A stretch of DNA of 38,394 nt. It comes from a virus. A model generated the notes under the pieces. That model was not told the DNA's origin and searched no databases. It was given only the letters and a program-made list of their open reading frames with translations. Location of the stretch: the IMG/VR virus record IMGVR_UViG_3300042569_000464, positions 1 through 38,394 of that record, one strand, 5' to 3'. The position numbers and the translations under genes are program-made. Of the stretch, positions 7,226 to 15,658 are shown in pieces (the first letter of the stretch is position 1; each line of letters begins with the position of its first letter).

Positions 7226-8968
7226 TTATAATGCTGCGATTCTACTCTTAAAGTCATTGAAGTCGGATGATGCTGCAACCAGTACCTTTAGATTAGCCAA
7301 AGGTACAGAAGCACCAACTTGAATTGTATTGTTTGCAAATTGAATGCTTGCAACATTTGCCAAAGATTTTCCACTTACATCTAAAGCTACGGTGCTTGAT
7401 CCTGAAGAAGGTATAACAATTGTTCCGTTGCTTGTAAATTCCCATTGTTCTTTAAAATAATCAATTGTCTGTTCATTTTCTGGACTAGGATTCTGATAAG
7501 TAACAGCATTCATTGTATATGAATATGTTGTATTAATAGCAAGTGTTACTGTTGTGTTTCCACTACCAACTGTTGTGCTTGTGGTGGTTGCTGCAGATGG
7601 TACAGTCACATATGTAAAGTCGCCCCATTTGGTTGAACTTGAATATGCATACAGACCAGGTAAAGTTCCGTCTATTGGTAATTCATAAGTAATTGCAATT
7701 GCTTTTGTACTGCCGTTTGGATATGCATATCCGGTACCAACAAGAAAATCACCTTTTACGTCCATCTGTCTATGGCCAAGTCTAATATTTTGACCTGCGC
7801 CTGGAACTTGAAGTGAATTTGCCCAAGCAAGGTAACCATTGGCGGCAAGCACTTTGTAATTAATAAATCCAGTTTTATCGTTAGGGTCTGTGGTTGTTCC
7901 GTTTACATATAGATAATTATCACTATACTTAATCCAATTAATTTTTGGTGATGTTACACCAGTTATTTCTTTTTCCCAAACCAATTGATTGTTTGCTCTA
8001 AACATATATATGTTTGTATTTGTTGCAGCATACCAGTTGTTTGATGAATCATAACTTAAACCAATGATTGTATTTCCATATTTGTTGACATTACTTGTTC
8101 TAATGTAAAGACCTTCTGTATCAAACTTATGCACTTGTCCGTTTGCTGACCCAACTAATAAACCACCACGATTTGGTAAAGCAATAATAACGGATGCGTT
8201 TGCCGCATTGCCTGCATTATAAAACGTGAAATACAATTCACCTGTAATATCAAGACCCGTAATTAAATTGTGTTCACCAGTATAATATGGAAAATCTTCA
8301 TCGTCAACACAGATATCTTTAGAACCAATTGAATCTGTAATTAAAGTGTTCCAGACATTTTGTCCTAGATAGTTAAATTTTGTAACACGGGTTGACCTAT
8401 CATCTGGAATGTTTGTTAATAAGTATATGTTATTATTTCCGTCAACTGTTACTGAATCACCATAACTTGCTACTAGTGTTCCACCCACGTTGGCCGCAGG
8501 AACAGATTTTCTCCAATATATTGAACCATATGGATCAAATTTAATAACTGTTGCCTGTGGTAAACCAGTAACTTCATTCTGTGTTGTCATTGATACTACA
8601 ATATTATTTGCAGAATCAAATGCGACACTATGGCCATATGCATTGTTGGCTTGTGTATCTATTTGACCAAACAACATACCCCAAGCTCTATGTTCATGTG
8701 GGTCAGTAGCAATTTCAACCTTTGTATTACTATACATGGTGGTATTGTCAAATAAAATATCACCCAACGAAGCGGTGTTTGCTTTGTTGAAAGCATTCTG
8801 TGCCAACTCTTGGTTGGTTTCATAATATGTATTTGATGTATTTGAGTTAAAAGAAACTGTAGTATACAACTCAGTAAAGTTGTTATTTGTTTTGGTAAAA
8901 GCCGTTCTTAATGAATCGCCTTTGCCATCATTTGCTCTAATACCAATATTGATAGTTTGTTTAGCCAT
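7226..8968 (-). CDS. Beta-propeller-like virion protein inserted between gp15 and gp16
   Basis: A 580-residue protein. The N-terminus, MAKQTINIGIRANDGKGD followed by LRTAFTKTNNNFTELY, is a signature found at the start of many marine T4-like phage structural proteins and is probably a virion attachment segment. A short Ala-Asn piece (QELAQNAFNKANTA, about residues 54-67) resembles the stalk repeats elsewhere in the window. Residues about 100-430 carry repeated blades such as TVDGNNNIYLLTN, GLSYDSSNNWYAATNTNIYMF and KFDPYGSIYWRKSV, resembling SBBP/NHL beta-propellers. The C-terminal third looks like a separate beta domain. There is no catalytic motif. The likely role is a particle-surface binding protein, which is inference. 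It splits the conserved gp15-gp16 pair and has only an ordinary AGAGA-type ribosome site. Confidence 0.8.
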   Translation of the reverse strand: MAKQTINIGIRANDGKGDSLRTAFTKTNNNFTELYTTVSFNSNTSNTYYETNQELAQNAFNKANTASLGDILFDNTTMYSNTKVEIATDPHEHRAWGMLFGQIDTQANNAYGHSVAFDSANNIVVSMTTQNEVTGLPQATVIKFDPYGSIYWRKSVPAANVGGTLVASYGDSVTVDGNNNIYLLTNIPDDRSTRVTKFNYLGQNVWNTLITDSIGSKDICVDDEDFPYYTGEHNLITGLDITGELYFTFYNAGNAANASVIIALPNRGGLLVGSANGQVHKFDTEGLYIRTSNVNKYGNTIIGLSYDSSNNWYAATNTNIYMFRANNQLVWEKEITGVTSPKINWIKYSDNYLYVNGTTTDPNDKTGFINYKVLAANGYLAWANSLQVPGAGQNIRLGHRQMDVKGDFLVGTGYAYPNGSTKAIAITYELPIDGTLPGLYAYSSSTKWGDFTYVTVPSAATTTSTTVGSGNTTVTLAINTTYSYTMNAVTYQNPSPENEQTIDYFKEQWEFTSNGTIVIPSSGSSTVALDVSGKSLANVASIQFANNTIQVGASVPLANLKVLVAASSDFNDFKSRIAAL

Positions 8969-8986
8969 TTATTTCTCTCGTTTTGT

Positions 8987-10003
8987 TTACTGATTTGCAG
9001 CTTTATTGATTGTAGTAACTTCAGCCAATGTATTATCTGCCTTAGCTTCTTCTTTGTCAACAGACATGTAATCAATATCTGTACTAACTCTACCAATCGA
9101 ATCGACTTCAACGAATTTCAATGGGTTCAAGTTGTATGATGTAAAGTTATAATTTGCCAATGTGTTAATCCCGTATATAGGTTTGTCAGACACGAAGTTT
9201 CCTGTTAGTTCTTTTAGTCTCAATACATTATCTGTAAATTGAACAACCATGCCTGTTGCTGATGCATCATCTGGAGTATAACCTTGATATACTTTTTCAC
9301 CCACTTTATATGTTCCGTAACCAGAATCCAAGTTCATGTAAAATTCAATTACTTCTTCTTGTGACACTAGGTTGTATACAGAAACAAAGGCACGATTGAT
9401 AACACTAGTCTCTGTAACCTTACCAAATATAAAACCTTTGACTGTGAAGTTCAATGTCCAAACAATCATTCGAGTTTCATTTTCTCTACCACCTTCATAA
9501 GTAATTTCATGTTGTGTGGAATTTAAAATGACAGGAACTTCTTTAATAATTCCCATCTCAGGAATAAGGTTTAATTTAATCGTATAATCTGGTGTAAAGA
9601 ATGGTAAAATGTGTTCAATGATTTGTGTACCATCTTCTATGTTACGTACATAGATGTAAAGATTAAAATCGAAATTGTATGGTACTGGATTGTATTGTGA
9701 AAGTACTCCTGATGGTGGAGTTCCTGAAAAATTTTTAATGTTTGTGTTTTGTTTTCTACTTGAGTCGTATGATAAACCAGCCATTTCAAATGACATACGA
9801 GGTAAAGTCAATTGAACTTTTTTATCTAAATTCAAATCTTCTTCAAGGCGCATGACATAACGTTCTTTACTTGCATATGCAATAGGAACAATAAATCTTT
9901 CTGATTCTGTAAGGTCTGGTTTAAATCTATACAAGGTAATGCTATCAAATAGATTACCAAATCCTACAACCAATTTTCTTATGACACGATTATATGTTGA
10001 CAT
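8987..10003 (-). CDS. 15: Tail sheath stabiliser/terminator gp15
   Basis: A 338-residue protein (T4 gp15 is 272). The N-terminal region contains KLVVGFGNLFDSITLYRF, YASKERYVMRLEEDL, LPRMSFEMAGLSYDSSRK and YNPVPYNFDFNLYIYVRN, and then FTPDYTIKLN and VPVILNSTQHEITYEG. This is the recognised T4-like tail sheath stabiliser pattern. Gp15 caps the finished tail as a hexamer and joins it to the neck. The C-terminal about 100 residues (YQGYTPDDASATGMVVQFTD onward) extend beyond the T4 protein. The start codon overlaps the gp14 stop by one base (TAATG), so the two are translationally coupled. The product acts with gp13 and gp14 at the head-tail joint. Confidence 0.94.
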   Translation of the reverse strand: MSTYNRVIRKLVVGFGNLFDSITLYRFKPDLTESERFIVPIAYASKERYVMRLEEDLNLDKKVQLTLPRMSFEMAGLSYDSSRKQNTNIKNFSGTPPSGVLSQYNPVPYNFDFNLYIYVRNIEDGTQIIEHILPFFTPDYTIKLNLIPEMGIIKEVPVILNSTQHEITYEGGRENETRMIVWTLNFTVKGFIFGKVTETSVINRAFVSVYNLVSQEEVIEFYMNLDSGYGTYKVGEKVYQGYTPDDASATGMVVQFTDNVLRLKELTGNFVSDKPIYGINTLANYNFTSYNLNPLKFVEVDSIGRVSTDIDYMSVDKEEAKADNTLAEVTTINKAANQ

Positions 10004-10884
10004 TAAATTCTTCCAAACGGATTGGTTTCAGTGAAGTCAATAATGTTATTTGCAGTATCAAACAAATAAGAATTGTCGTAACTTTCATTTTTTGTACTAT
10101 CTTTTAATGGATCATAAGATGCCAAAAAGTATCTTGCATTACTTGTTGCACCAATGATTGCAACGTTGTCACGGAATTCACCTGCAATATTTGTGACCTT
10201 TAGTGAGTCATCTGGTTTGATCCATTCTTGTACTAAAGCCACAACCCATGCATTTGCTTGTGTATTATCTGTAGATTGAAATACAACTTCTCTAGCTTCA
10301 TATGTTCCAGTTCCAGTACCAGTAGTCAAGTCTAGTGTGTAACTTGATTGAATCATTACATCATCAATGTCTTCCACACCAGTGTCGATAACTTCTTGTG
10401 AGTACTTGAATTTCTCTAGTTCCAATTCATAGAAGAATGGTATCTTACGTCCCAACATGAAAAAGTCTTTTGTTTGGTTTGTAAATTTAATTTCAAACAA
10501 CTCACCAGTACCATTTAAGAACGGTACATAAATCAAATCACCTTCTCTTGGTCTTGTGAATATATCTTGTGGTACACGTTGAGAAAAAGAACGTTTTGAT
10601 AATATGATGTTAACAGTGTTCTTAATTTCAAGGCCAAATTTAGAAAAGAATTCTTTTTCGCCACCATATTCCATGGAACTTGATAGGTAGAATTCAATTG
10701 GAAAGGCTGCACTGAATCTTTTAATTGGATCCTCACCATACAATATGTCTCTATCGGTTTCATTTTCAATAGGTAAATAGTAGGCGTCAAAACCCATAAT
10801 CTTGATTGATTCAACAATCAAGTCTTCAACTACCCTCTGCTCAGCAAGAGAGTTATAGTTATTGAAATAAACCGAGGTTGCCAT
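10003..10884 (-). CDS. 14: Neck protein gp14
   Basis: A 293-residue protein (T4 gp14 is 256). Family features include VYFNNYNSLAEQRVVEDLIV, IMGFDAYYLPIENETDRDIL, LYGEDPIKRFSAAFPIEFYL and FEIKFTNQTKDFFMLGRKIPF. The gp13/gp14 complex seals the packaged head and forms the surface on which the tail docks. It starts one base after the gp13 stop and ends in a one-base overlap with gp15, so gp13-14-15 form a tight translational unit. A likely family-specific addition is the region after about residue 185 (TGTGTGTYEAREVVF). The C-terminus NPFGRI is a conserved end in related phages as I recall. Confidence 0.94.
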   Translation of the reverse strand: MATSVYFNNYNSLAEQRVVEDLIVESIKIMGFDAYYLPIENETDRDILYGEDPIKRFSAAFPIEFYLSSSMEYGGEKEFFSKFGLEIKNTVNIILSKRSFSQRVPQDIFTRPREGDLIYVPFLNGTGELFEIKFTNQTKDFFMLGRKIPFFYELELEKFKYSQEVIDTGVEDIDDVMIQSSYTLDLTTGTGTGTYEAREVVFQSTDNTQANAWVVALVQEWIKPDDSLKVTNIAGEFRDNVAIIGATSNARYFLASYDPLKDSTKNESYDNSYLFDTANNIIDFTETNPFGRI

Positions 10885-10885
10885 A

Positions 10886-11662
10886 TTAGTTCATGAACAT
10901 TTCTAGTGGTGCACCATACTTGTCACCAATTTCTGCATGTAACGCATCTATTTCTTCCTTGGCTTCACTATAGATTTTGTCACCATTTAACTTGACACCA
11001 CCTGGCAATTGAATGCCTTCAAACTTTTTAAGGTTGTTACCCCAAGAACGTTTGATAAGTGCTGTTGCATATTCTTTCAACCAACGGTCATTCCATGCCT
11101 GTGTGTACACATCAGGATCAATCACCGCATAACATTCTGCAATGACTGTTGTGCCGATTGGTGCTTCGTTTCTACCCCAACCCCAATCAATATACAATCT
11201 TTGCATGTGTCTTTGGAATCTAATAGGAACTTCACCAGTGAACAGTTGTTCCAACATACGCAAGTGTTGTAATGTCAACGTATAGTTAATGTATGAAGCG
11301 GAGGTAAAGTCATACAACTCATTCAAACGGAGTTGATATCTCAAATCAAACATATTGACTTGAGAATGTGAATCTGAAATAGGAAATATTCTGGTGATAC
11401 CAGCAATTTGTAGAACGTTGTTTGAGGAATCTGTGGCTTGAGCTATGTTCAAATACTTGTTGTTAATGTCTGTCTGGTCTATCTTTTTAATGTAATAGAC
11501 TTTTTGTAGACCATCAAAATGATAATCTTGCCAGTATTGCAACGCATCATCAATACGGTCTTCTACCTGGTCGTCATCAACGTTGATTTCGATTACAGGA
11601 AACCCTAGTCTACGCAGGCAATAATCTTTGAATGCCGTTCTTGTTGTGATTGTTTTCGCCAT
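10886..11662 (-). CDS. 13: Neck protein gp13
   Basis: A 258-residue protein (T4 gp13 is 309). It begins MAKTITTRTAFKDYCLRRLG, followed by FPVIEINVDDDQVEDRIDDA and LQYWQDYHFDGLQKVYY. Later segments HMQRLYIDWGWGRN and EVPIRFQRHMQ also match the family. It is the head-completion/neck protein that binds below the portal and works with gp14. It is the first gene of the conserved block: a candidate late promoter (CATAAATA) ends 18 bases upstream and the Shine-Dalgarno GGGGG lies inside a short inverted repeat. The gene upstream is an unknown repeat-bearing protein instead of fibritin. Confidence 0.95.
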   Translation of the reverse strand: MAKTITTRTAFKDYCLRRLGFPVIEINVDDDQVEDRIDDALQYWQDYHFDGLQKVYYIKKIDQTDINNKYLNIAQATDSSNNVLQIAGITRIFPISDSHSQVNMFDLRYQLRLNELYDFTSASYINYTLTLQHLRMLEQLFTGEVPIRFQRHMQRLYIDWGWGRNEAPIGTTVIAECYAVIDPDVYTQAWNDRWLKEYATALIKRSWGNNLKKFEGIQLPGGVKLNGDKIYSEAKEEIDALHAEIGDKYGAPLEMFMN

Positions 11663-11663
11663 T

Positions 11664-11683
11664 ATATCCCCCTATAGGGATAT
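11664..11683 (-). promoter_or_regulatory. Inverted repeat covering the gp13 ribosome binding site
   Basis: The arms ATATCCC and GGGATAT flank a six-base loop, giving a seven-base perfect stem directly before the gp13 start. The 3' arm on the minus strand contains the ribosome binding purines. The stem also overlaps the end of the CATAAATA element, so a transcript started from that promoter would probably lack most of the 5' arm. Readthrough transcripts from upstream would contain all of it. A role in translation is inferred only. Confidence 0.4.
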
Positions 11684-11688
11684 TTATG
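11681..11688 (-). promoter_or_regulatory. Late promoter-like element upstream of gp13 (CATAAATA)
   Basis: The minus strand reads CATAAATA, one base off the T4 late consensus, 18 bases upstream of the gp13 start in a 45-base intergenic gap. It would drive the gp13-14-15-propeller-16-17 unit. Confidence 0.55.
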
Positions 11689-11707
11689 CTTCGGGTTTCC
11701 ACTCAAA

Positions 11708-12052
11708 TTACATCCAATATTCTCTTTGGGCAATTTCTCCAAAAGGTTTAACGATATTTGCATCAATTCTTCCGTTGATTGTATTTGTCATAGTTGTATA
11801 TGATTTACTTGCAGCGTTTTGCATCGAACCATTAGTTACCAATAATATATTTGCATCAGAAACTACATTTGAAGCAACAACACTTTGAATAATATTCATC
11901 TGGCCAGCAATTGTAGATATGTTTGCATCACCAACTACATTTGAAGCAACAACACTTTGAATAATATTCATCTGTCCTGGAATAGGATTGACTGTACTAA
12001 ACGTATTTGATGTAGTTACCAACAATAGTGTTGCTGTGTTTATTAATGCCAC
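11708..12052 (-). CDS. Unknown 114-aa virion-associated protein with a tandem 24-residue duplication
   Basis: The product is 114 residues with two adjacent copies of a 24-residue unit, GQMNIIQSVVASNVVGDANI plus four residues, at about residues 26-49 and 50-73. The units are nearly identical at protein level and share a 42-base identical core in DNA. The C-terminal part (about residues 74-114) contains MQNAASKSYTTMTNTINGRI and ends REYWM. There is no signal peptide, transmembrane segment or known motif. It begins 4 bases after the 406-residue protein and is the last gene of the second adhesin module before gp13. The repeated amphipathic unit could form a short coiled or helical segment. The function is unknown. 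Confidence 0.65.
   Translation of the reverse strand: MALINTATLLLVTTSNTFSTVNPIPGQMNIIQSVVASNVVGDANISTIAGQMNIIQSVVASNVVSDANILLVTNGSMQNAASKSYTTMTNTINGRIDANIVKPFGEIAQREYWM
11850..11993 (-). repeat. 72-bp tandem duplication inside the 114-aa gene
   Basis: Two in-frame 72-base units lie at 11850-11921 and 11922-11993, each coding for 24 residues. Bases 11861-11902 and 11933-11974 are identical over 42 bases. The near identity suggests a recent duplication. Confidence 0.85.
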
Positions 12053-12056
12053 TTAA

Positions 12057-13277
12057 TTACTCCATCGGCACCGCAAAACCAACCCGTTGGCCATTACCTT
12101 GGTACATTGGCCAAATCATATAAGTTTTAGTATTGTACACGAATGTATCTCCAGGTGTATACTCGCCATTAAATATATATACACCGCATTGGTCACTAGC
12201 GTTACCGCCGTAATTACCATATGGGGTTGCTTCCCATCCGAATGGCATCAAGCCGAAACCTGTAGATGCTAAATCAGCACTTGGATATCTATTGCTTGTT
12301 ACGTTACTATACGAGCCTGAGTATGATGGAAGTACAGCACTTGCTAATGTACCTGCTGTTTGAACTGTTTGTAACCCATAATTACCAGAAGTTCTGCCGT
12401 TCATAGTCATATGAACCCCTTGATTATAAATTCTTGGCCAAGCAGTAGCAACCTGCGGCAAAGCAGACACTATACTATGAACACGTAGTGGTAACGTGGT
12501 AGTGTTGGTAGTAAAATATAAATTTTGTACAGTAGTTAAGTCATTGTTTGTACCATATCCTATACCTGCACCTCGTTGAGATGTGTATAATACAGGATAA
12601 ATTCCGTTACTATCAAGGTTATGATAGTCAAAACGAGTATATTGTGTTTGGAAAAATGGTCCACCTTGTATGCTACTGTTAGAATAAGATGTGCCCCAGC
12701 CAACGTTGTAACTAGTGGCGTTGGTGACAGCCCAAAAGAAACACTTATCCGTTATGTAAGCCCAAAATGTTCTAATGTTAGCATGGCCACTACCAGATGC
12801 CAACTGGGGTGATATATTTCCATAATTATTTCCACCTAATGTTAAGTTAGTACCTGAAGTACCGGCAGTAATTTCACTAAACGTTACTGGCATTGATGTT
12901 GAGGACATAGTGCCACCTGTAATCGCAGTACCAACCTCAAAGTATGCGTAACCGGTTCCAGCTGGACCAACTATTCGTGTATAAACATTACTAGAAGGTG
13001 CATCATATACTGGTTGTTCTAACGTAAAGTTTAACATTGCATTTTGCAAATCGTTGGTGAATACGTGTGCTTTTGTATTTGCTGGATTAACAGTTCTAAT
13101 AATCGTACTATTGTTTGCATCAAAGTTTGCTGTTAATGTTGCCGAATAAGAAGCACTAGTAAATCTACTTTGCAATGCACTCACACTGGTGATTGAACTT
13201 GTGTTAACAATGTCTGCTATTATTCTTAACGGAATTGTAAATCTAGTGTCTGCTGTAAAACTTAATTTAATAAACAT
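12057..13277 (-). CDS. Tail-fibre-like protein (406 aa), paralogue of the adjacent 416-aa protein
   Basis: The product is 406 residues, beginning MFIKLSFTADTRFTIPLRII. It shares an overall plan with the upstream 416-residue protein: a start of the form M-[FY]-IK-L-[SN]-FT-[AS]-D, then I[AV][DN][EI]I[VI]NT, the marker 'SALQS/SLQS', a middle region with GPFFQTQYTRFDYHN, and a C-terminal block FNGEYTPGDTFVYNTKTYMI followed by a RVGFAVPME end. The region around RYPSADLASTGFGLMPFGW also matches its neighbour. The content is Ser/Thr/Asn/Gly-rich and beta-like with no catalytic motif. It is probably a surface-exposed virion protein, such as a fibre tip, and was presumably duplicated from or with the 416-residue gene. 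It lies two bases after that gene. Confidence 0.75.
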   Translation of the reverse strand: MFIKLSFTADTRFTIPLRIIADIVNTSSITSVSALQSRFTSASYSATLTANFDANNSTIIRTVNPANTKAHVFTNDLQNAMLNFTLEQPVYDAPSSNVYTRIVGPAGTGYAYFEVGTAITGGTMSSTSMPVTFSEITAGTSGTNLTLGGNNYGNISPQLASGSGHANIRTFWAYITDKCFFWAVTNATSYNVGWGTSYSNSSIQGGPFFQTQYTRFDYHNLDSNGIYPVLYTSQRGAGIGYGTNNDLTTVQNLYFTTNTTTLPLRVHSIVSALPQVATAWPRIYNQGVHMTMNGRTSGNYGLQTVQTAGTLASAVLPSYSGSYSNVTSNRYPSADLASTGFGLMPFGWEATPYGNYGGNASDQCGVYIFNGEYTPGDTFVYNTKTYMIWPMYQGNGQRVGFAVPME

Positions 13278-13279
13278 GA

Positions 13280-14530
13280 TTATTCCTTTGGAATTGCTAT
13301 GCCAACACGGTCTGTGTATCCAGAAAAAGTTGGTAAAATTTTGTATGTTTTTCCATTAAATGAAAACTCATCTCCTGGATAATAATCTCCATTAAATAGA
13401 TACCAACCACCTTGTGTGCTGGCATCACCGCCAGAATTATTGTAGTATGAATGTCTCCATGAGATTGGTAACATTCCAAAAGTTTGAGTCTTCAAATCTG
13501 AACTAGGATAACGTGTATGTACTGTTTTAAAAATAGCTGCACCTTGTGCTGCGGTGGTGATGGTGCTGATAGAACCAGCTGAAACTGTTGTCAATGCAGT
13601 AAACTCATTGTATCTAGTACCTATACCCCAAGTAACATAAGGTTGAAGTATCATTGGCCAGCTGGCAGTTGTTGACGGATAAGCACTAATTAAATTAAAC
13701 ACTCTAAATGGAATAAAATTGCCTGTGGCCGAATTGTGTTGTGTGTTATCTATTCTGTCCCAATCTGCTACGCCACCAAAACCAATACCTACTCCTCTAC
13801 CCCAATTTGTAAACATTAATGGTGTTATATTTGTTGCATTGGTGTTTGTGTAATCAAACCTATTATATTGACTAAAGATGAATGGTCCACTAAATGATGT
13901 ACTAGCACTATAACTATTACCAAATCCAAGGCTATAAGTGTTGCCATTTGTGCAACAAAAAACAAGAGCATTATCACTTAAATACATGAAGAAAGTTCTT
14001 ACAGTACTAAATCCACTGGTACTCGAACCAATTGAACCAGATGATCCTGAAGCCACTGAATTGTTAAAAGTTGGCGGTGTGCCAAGAACTGTAGTTGCAG
14101 TACCAGTTCCTGAAATAGGTTGACTATTTGCGCTTGATAAAGTTCCACTAGATAAACCGTTAGCTGTTCTAACCGTTGATACACCAGCGGAATCCGTAGC
14201 ATTTTGAAATTGAATATAATATTTTTTTGTGTTATCATCATAATGAGAGAACTCAAGTGTCCATGCATGTTGGTCATCTGTCGCACCGGCGCCGTTTCTA
14301 GCATAACGAGAAACCGTGTTTGATGTTAGTCCGGTCGTACCAGTACCTGTTCTAATAATTTCACTTGTGTTTGCATCAAAACCAGTCAACAATGTTGACC
14401 ACCAACTGTTGGCAGTCGCAGCACTTTGCAAAGATGCAACGTTAGCGATACCCGTATTGATAATCTCGTTGACAACACGATATATGTGGTGTATTTTTTT
14501 ATCTGATGTAAAATTTAATTTGATATACAT
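13280..14530 (-). CDS. Tail-fibre-like protein (416 aa), paralogue of the 406-aa protein
   Basis: The product is 416 residues, starting MYIKLNFTSDKKIHHIYRVV. It parallels the downstream 406-residue protein throughout, including SGPFIFSQYNRFDYTNTNAT in the middle, RYPSSDLKTQTFGMLPISWR, and the C-terminal FNGDYYPGDEFSFNGKTYKI with RVGIAIPKE as the end. More distant relatives in the first module are the 401- and 435-residue proteins. The family seems to have a short conserved N-terminus (possible virion docking) and a conserved C-terminal cap around the G-D/Q-x-F-x-[FIY]-N motif. The start overlaps the stop of the 94-residue gene by one base (TAATG), so translation is coupled. It is proposed to be a host-binding or baseplate/fibre component. 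This is inference. Confidence 0.75.
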   Translation of the reverse strand: MYIKLNFTSDKKIHHIYRVVNEIINTGIANVASLQSAATANSWWSTLLTGFDANTSEIIRTGTGTTGLTSNTVSRYARNGAGATDDQHAWTLEFSHYDDNTKKYYIQFQNATDSAGVSTVRTANGLSSGTLSSANSQPISGTGTATTVLGTPPTFNNSVASGSSGSIGSSTSGFSTVRTFFMYLSDNALVFCCTNGNTYSLGFGNSYSASTSFSGPFIFSQYNRFDYTNTNATNITPLMFTNWGRGVGIGFGGVADWDRIDNTQHNSATGNFIPFRVFNLISAYPSTTASWPMILQPYVTWGIGTRYNEFTALTTVSAGSISTITTAAQGAAIFKTVHTRYPSSDLKTQTFGMLPISWRHSYYNNSGGDASTQGGWYLFNGDYYPGDEFSFNGKTYKILPTFSGYTDRVGIAIPKE

Positions 14531-14814
14531 TATTCTGTTCCTTCTTCTATCACAGGTTGTTCTGGTACATCTTCAGCCTGTGCTAATGCATAAGCAAAAT
14601 CTTCTGGAATTACAGTGCCTTTGGCCACAACAAAATATGCCATTGGACCAGCCACTTCGTACCAAATGCCAGAAAGGTTTTGAATCTTACTGTACGCATA
14701 GTCCAAGAATTCTTGGCTTGTTTTTGGTTCCAAGAATGTTGCTGCATAATAATCATGTTGCCATGGTGACAACCATGGAGTTTGAAAGATGTTTTGTATT
14801 TCTTCGAATCTCAT
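14530..14814 (-). CDS. Unknown small protein with acidic tail (94 aa)
   Basis: The product is 94 residues, beginning MRFEEIQNIFQTPWLSPWQH. It has an aromatic N-terminal half (DYYAATFLEPKTSQEFLDYAY), a central IWYEVAGPMAYFVVAKGTVI that looks like a beta hairpin, and an acidic Pro/Glu-rich tail (EDVPEQPVIEEGTE). There is no signal peptide or catalytic motif. It lies between the stalk-repeat protein and the 416-residue protein, and couples to the latter by a TAATG overlap. A 104-residue gene with an acidic tail occupies the equivalent place in the other module, but I see no convincing sequence similarity between the two. A small chaperone or adaptor for the neighbouring fibre proteins is possible but unproven. 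Confidence 0.65.
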   Translation of the reverse strand: MRFEEIQNIFQTPWLSPWQHDYYAATFLEPKTSQEFLDYAYSKIQNLSGIWYEVAGPMAYFVVAKGTVIPEDFAYALAQAEDVPEQPVIEEGTE

Positions 14815-14817
14815 AAC

Positions 14818-15609
14818 TTATCCTTGATATATGAAGTTAATGTATAAATCTGAACCACTGCTACTTTGTGTAATATCAACCGTTAAGTAGTCTGATGAGG
14901 TAACTGGAATCGTTAAACCGGTTTGTGTGTTTGATGTTTCAGCACCCGCAAATCTTATTGTGTTTATAACAGTACCATTCTTCTTAACAACAGCTGTGCT
15001 TTGTGTTAAACCTGGAGAGGCCAAATAGGAAGTAATTGATGTTACGTTTGCTGTTACAAGAGGTATATAGTGTCTTAGTGTGCCAACGTTTTCTGTCAAT
15101 GCACCTTTCCAGTAATAGGTCTTTACGTAAGCTGCGGTAGTACCACCGCCACCACCTGTATTTGCAGCTGCGAAGGCTGCGTTCGCTGTGTCAAAGGCTG
15201 CGTTAGCGGTATTAAAAGAACTGTTTGCTTGTGTTCTTGCAAATGCGTCTGTGCCACCACCTGTATTTGCCTGAGTATAAGCAGCATTAGCACGGTCAAA
15301 GGCCGCATTAGCAAATGATGCACCTGAATTGGCTGTTGTAAATGCACCGTTAGCAAAGTCTGCGGCTGAGTTTGCTTTATTAAAAGAATTATTGGCTTGT
15401 ACTCTTACCCATGTATCGGTAGAATTGTTCGCTTGTAGAAAGGCCGCATTAGCTGAATCATATGCATTATTGGCTTGTACTCTTACCCATGTGTCAGTAG
15501 AATTATTTGCTTGCAAGAAAGCAGCATTAGCTCTTGCAAATGCAGATGGTACCAAAGAAGAAAAGTCTTTGGTCGAATCTAATCTTGATGGAGGGACTTG
15601 AGTTGACAT
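14818..15609 (-). CDS. Ala-Asn stalk-repeat tail protein (263 aa)
   Basis: The product is 263 residues. Residues about 20-160 are built from seven-residue Ala-Asn units, such as AFLQANNSTDTWVRVQANN and GAFTTANSGASFANAAFDRA. The repeat resembles heptads of a trimeric helical stalk. Residues about 165-263 form a C-terminal beta domain with AVVKKNGTVINTIRF and SSDYLTVDITQ, related to the C-terminal domain of the 387-residue protein (IIKKNGTSIGN and TTDYLTLDVNG). The architecture of an N-terminal stalk and a beta head fits a short tail-fibre or whisker component, which is inference. A candidate late promoter AATAAATA lies 20 bases upstream. It heads a probable operon with the 94-, 416-, 406- and 114-residue genes. 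Confidence 0.8.
   Translation of the reverse strand: MSTQVPPSRLDSTKDFSSLVPSAFARANAAFLQANNSTDTWVRVQANNAYDSANAAFLQANNSTDTWVRVQANNSFNKANSAADFANGAFTTANSGASFANAAFDRANAAYTQANTGGGTDAFARTQANSSFNTANAAFDTANAAFAAANTGGGGGTTAAYVKTYYWKGALTENVGTLRHYIPLVTANVTSITSYLASPGLTQSTAVVKKNGTVINTIRFAGAETSNTQTGLTIPVTSSDYLTVDITQSSSGSDLYINFIYQG
15388..15492 (-). repeat. 78-bp period direct repeat in the 263-aa stalk gene
   Basis: A 27-base identical sequence occurs at 15388-15414 and 15466-15492, 78 bases (26 codons) apart. It encodes the recurring TDTWVRVQANN unit of the stalk. The same unit recurs in the 387- and 1194-residue stalk proteins. Confidence 0.75.
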
Positions 15610-15629
15610 TCTTTATAACCTTTTCATTC

Positions 15630-15637
15630 TATTTATT
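15630..15637 (-). promoter_or_regulatory. Late promoter-like element upstream of the 263-aa stalk gene (AATAAATA)
   Basis: The minus strand reads AATAAATA, one base off TATAAATA, in the 49-base gap after the 1209-residue gene and 20 bases upstream of the 263-residue start. It separates the two adhesin modules. Confidence 0.45.
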
Positions 15638-15658
15638 TCACATTTTTTATTGAAAATT

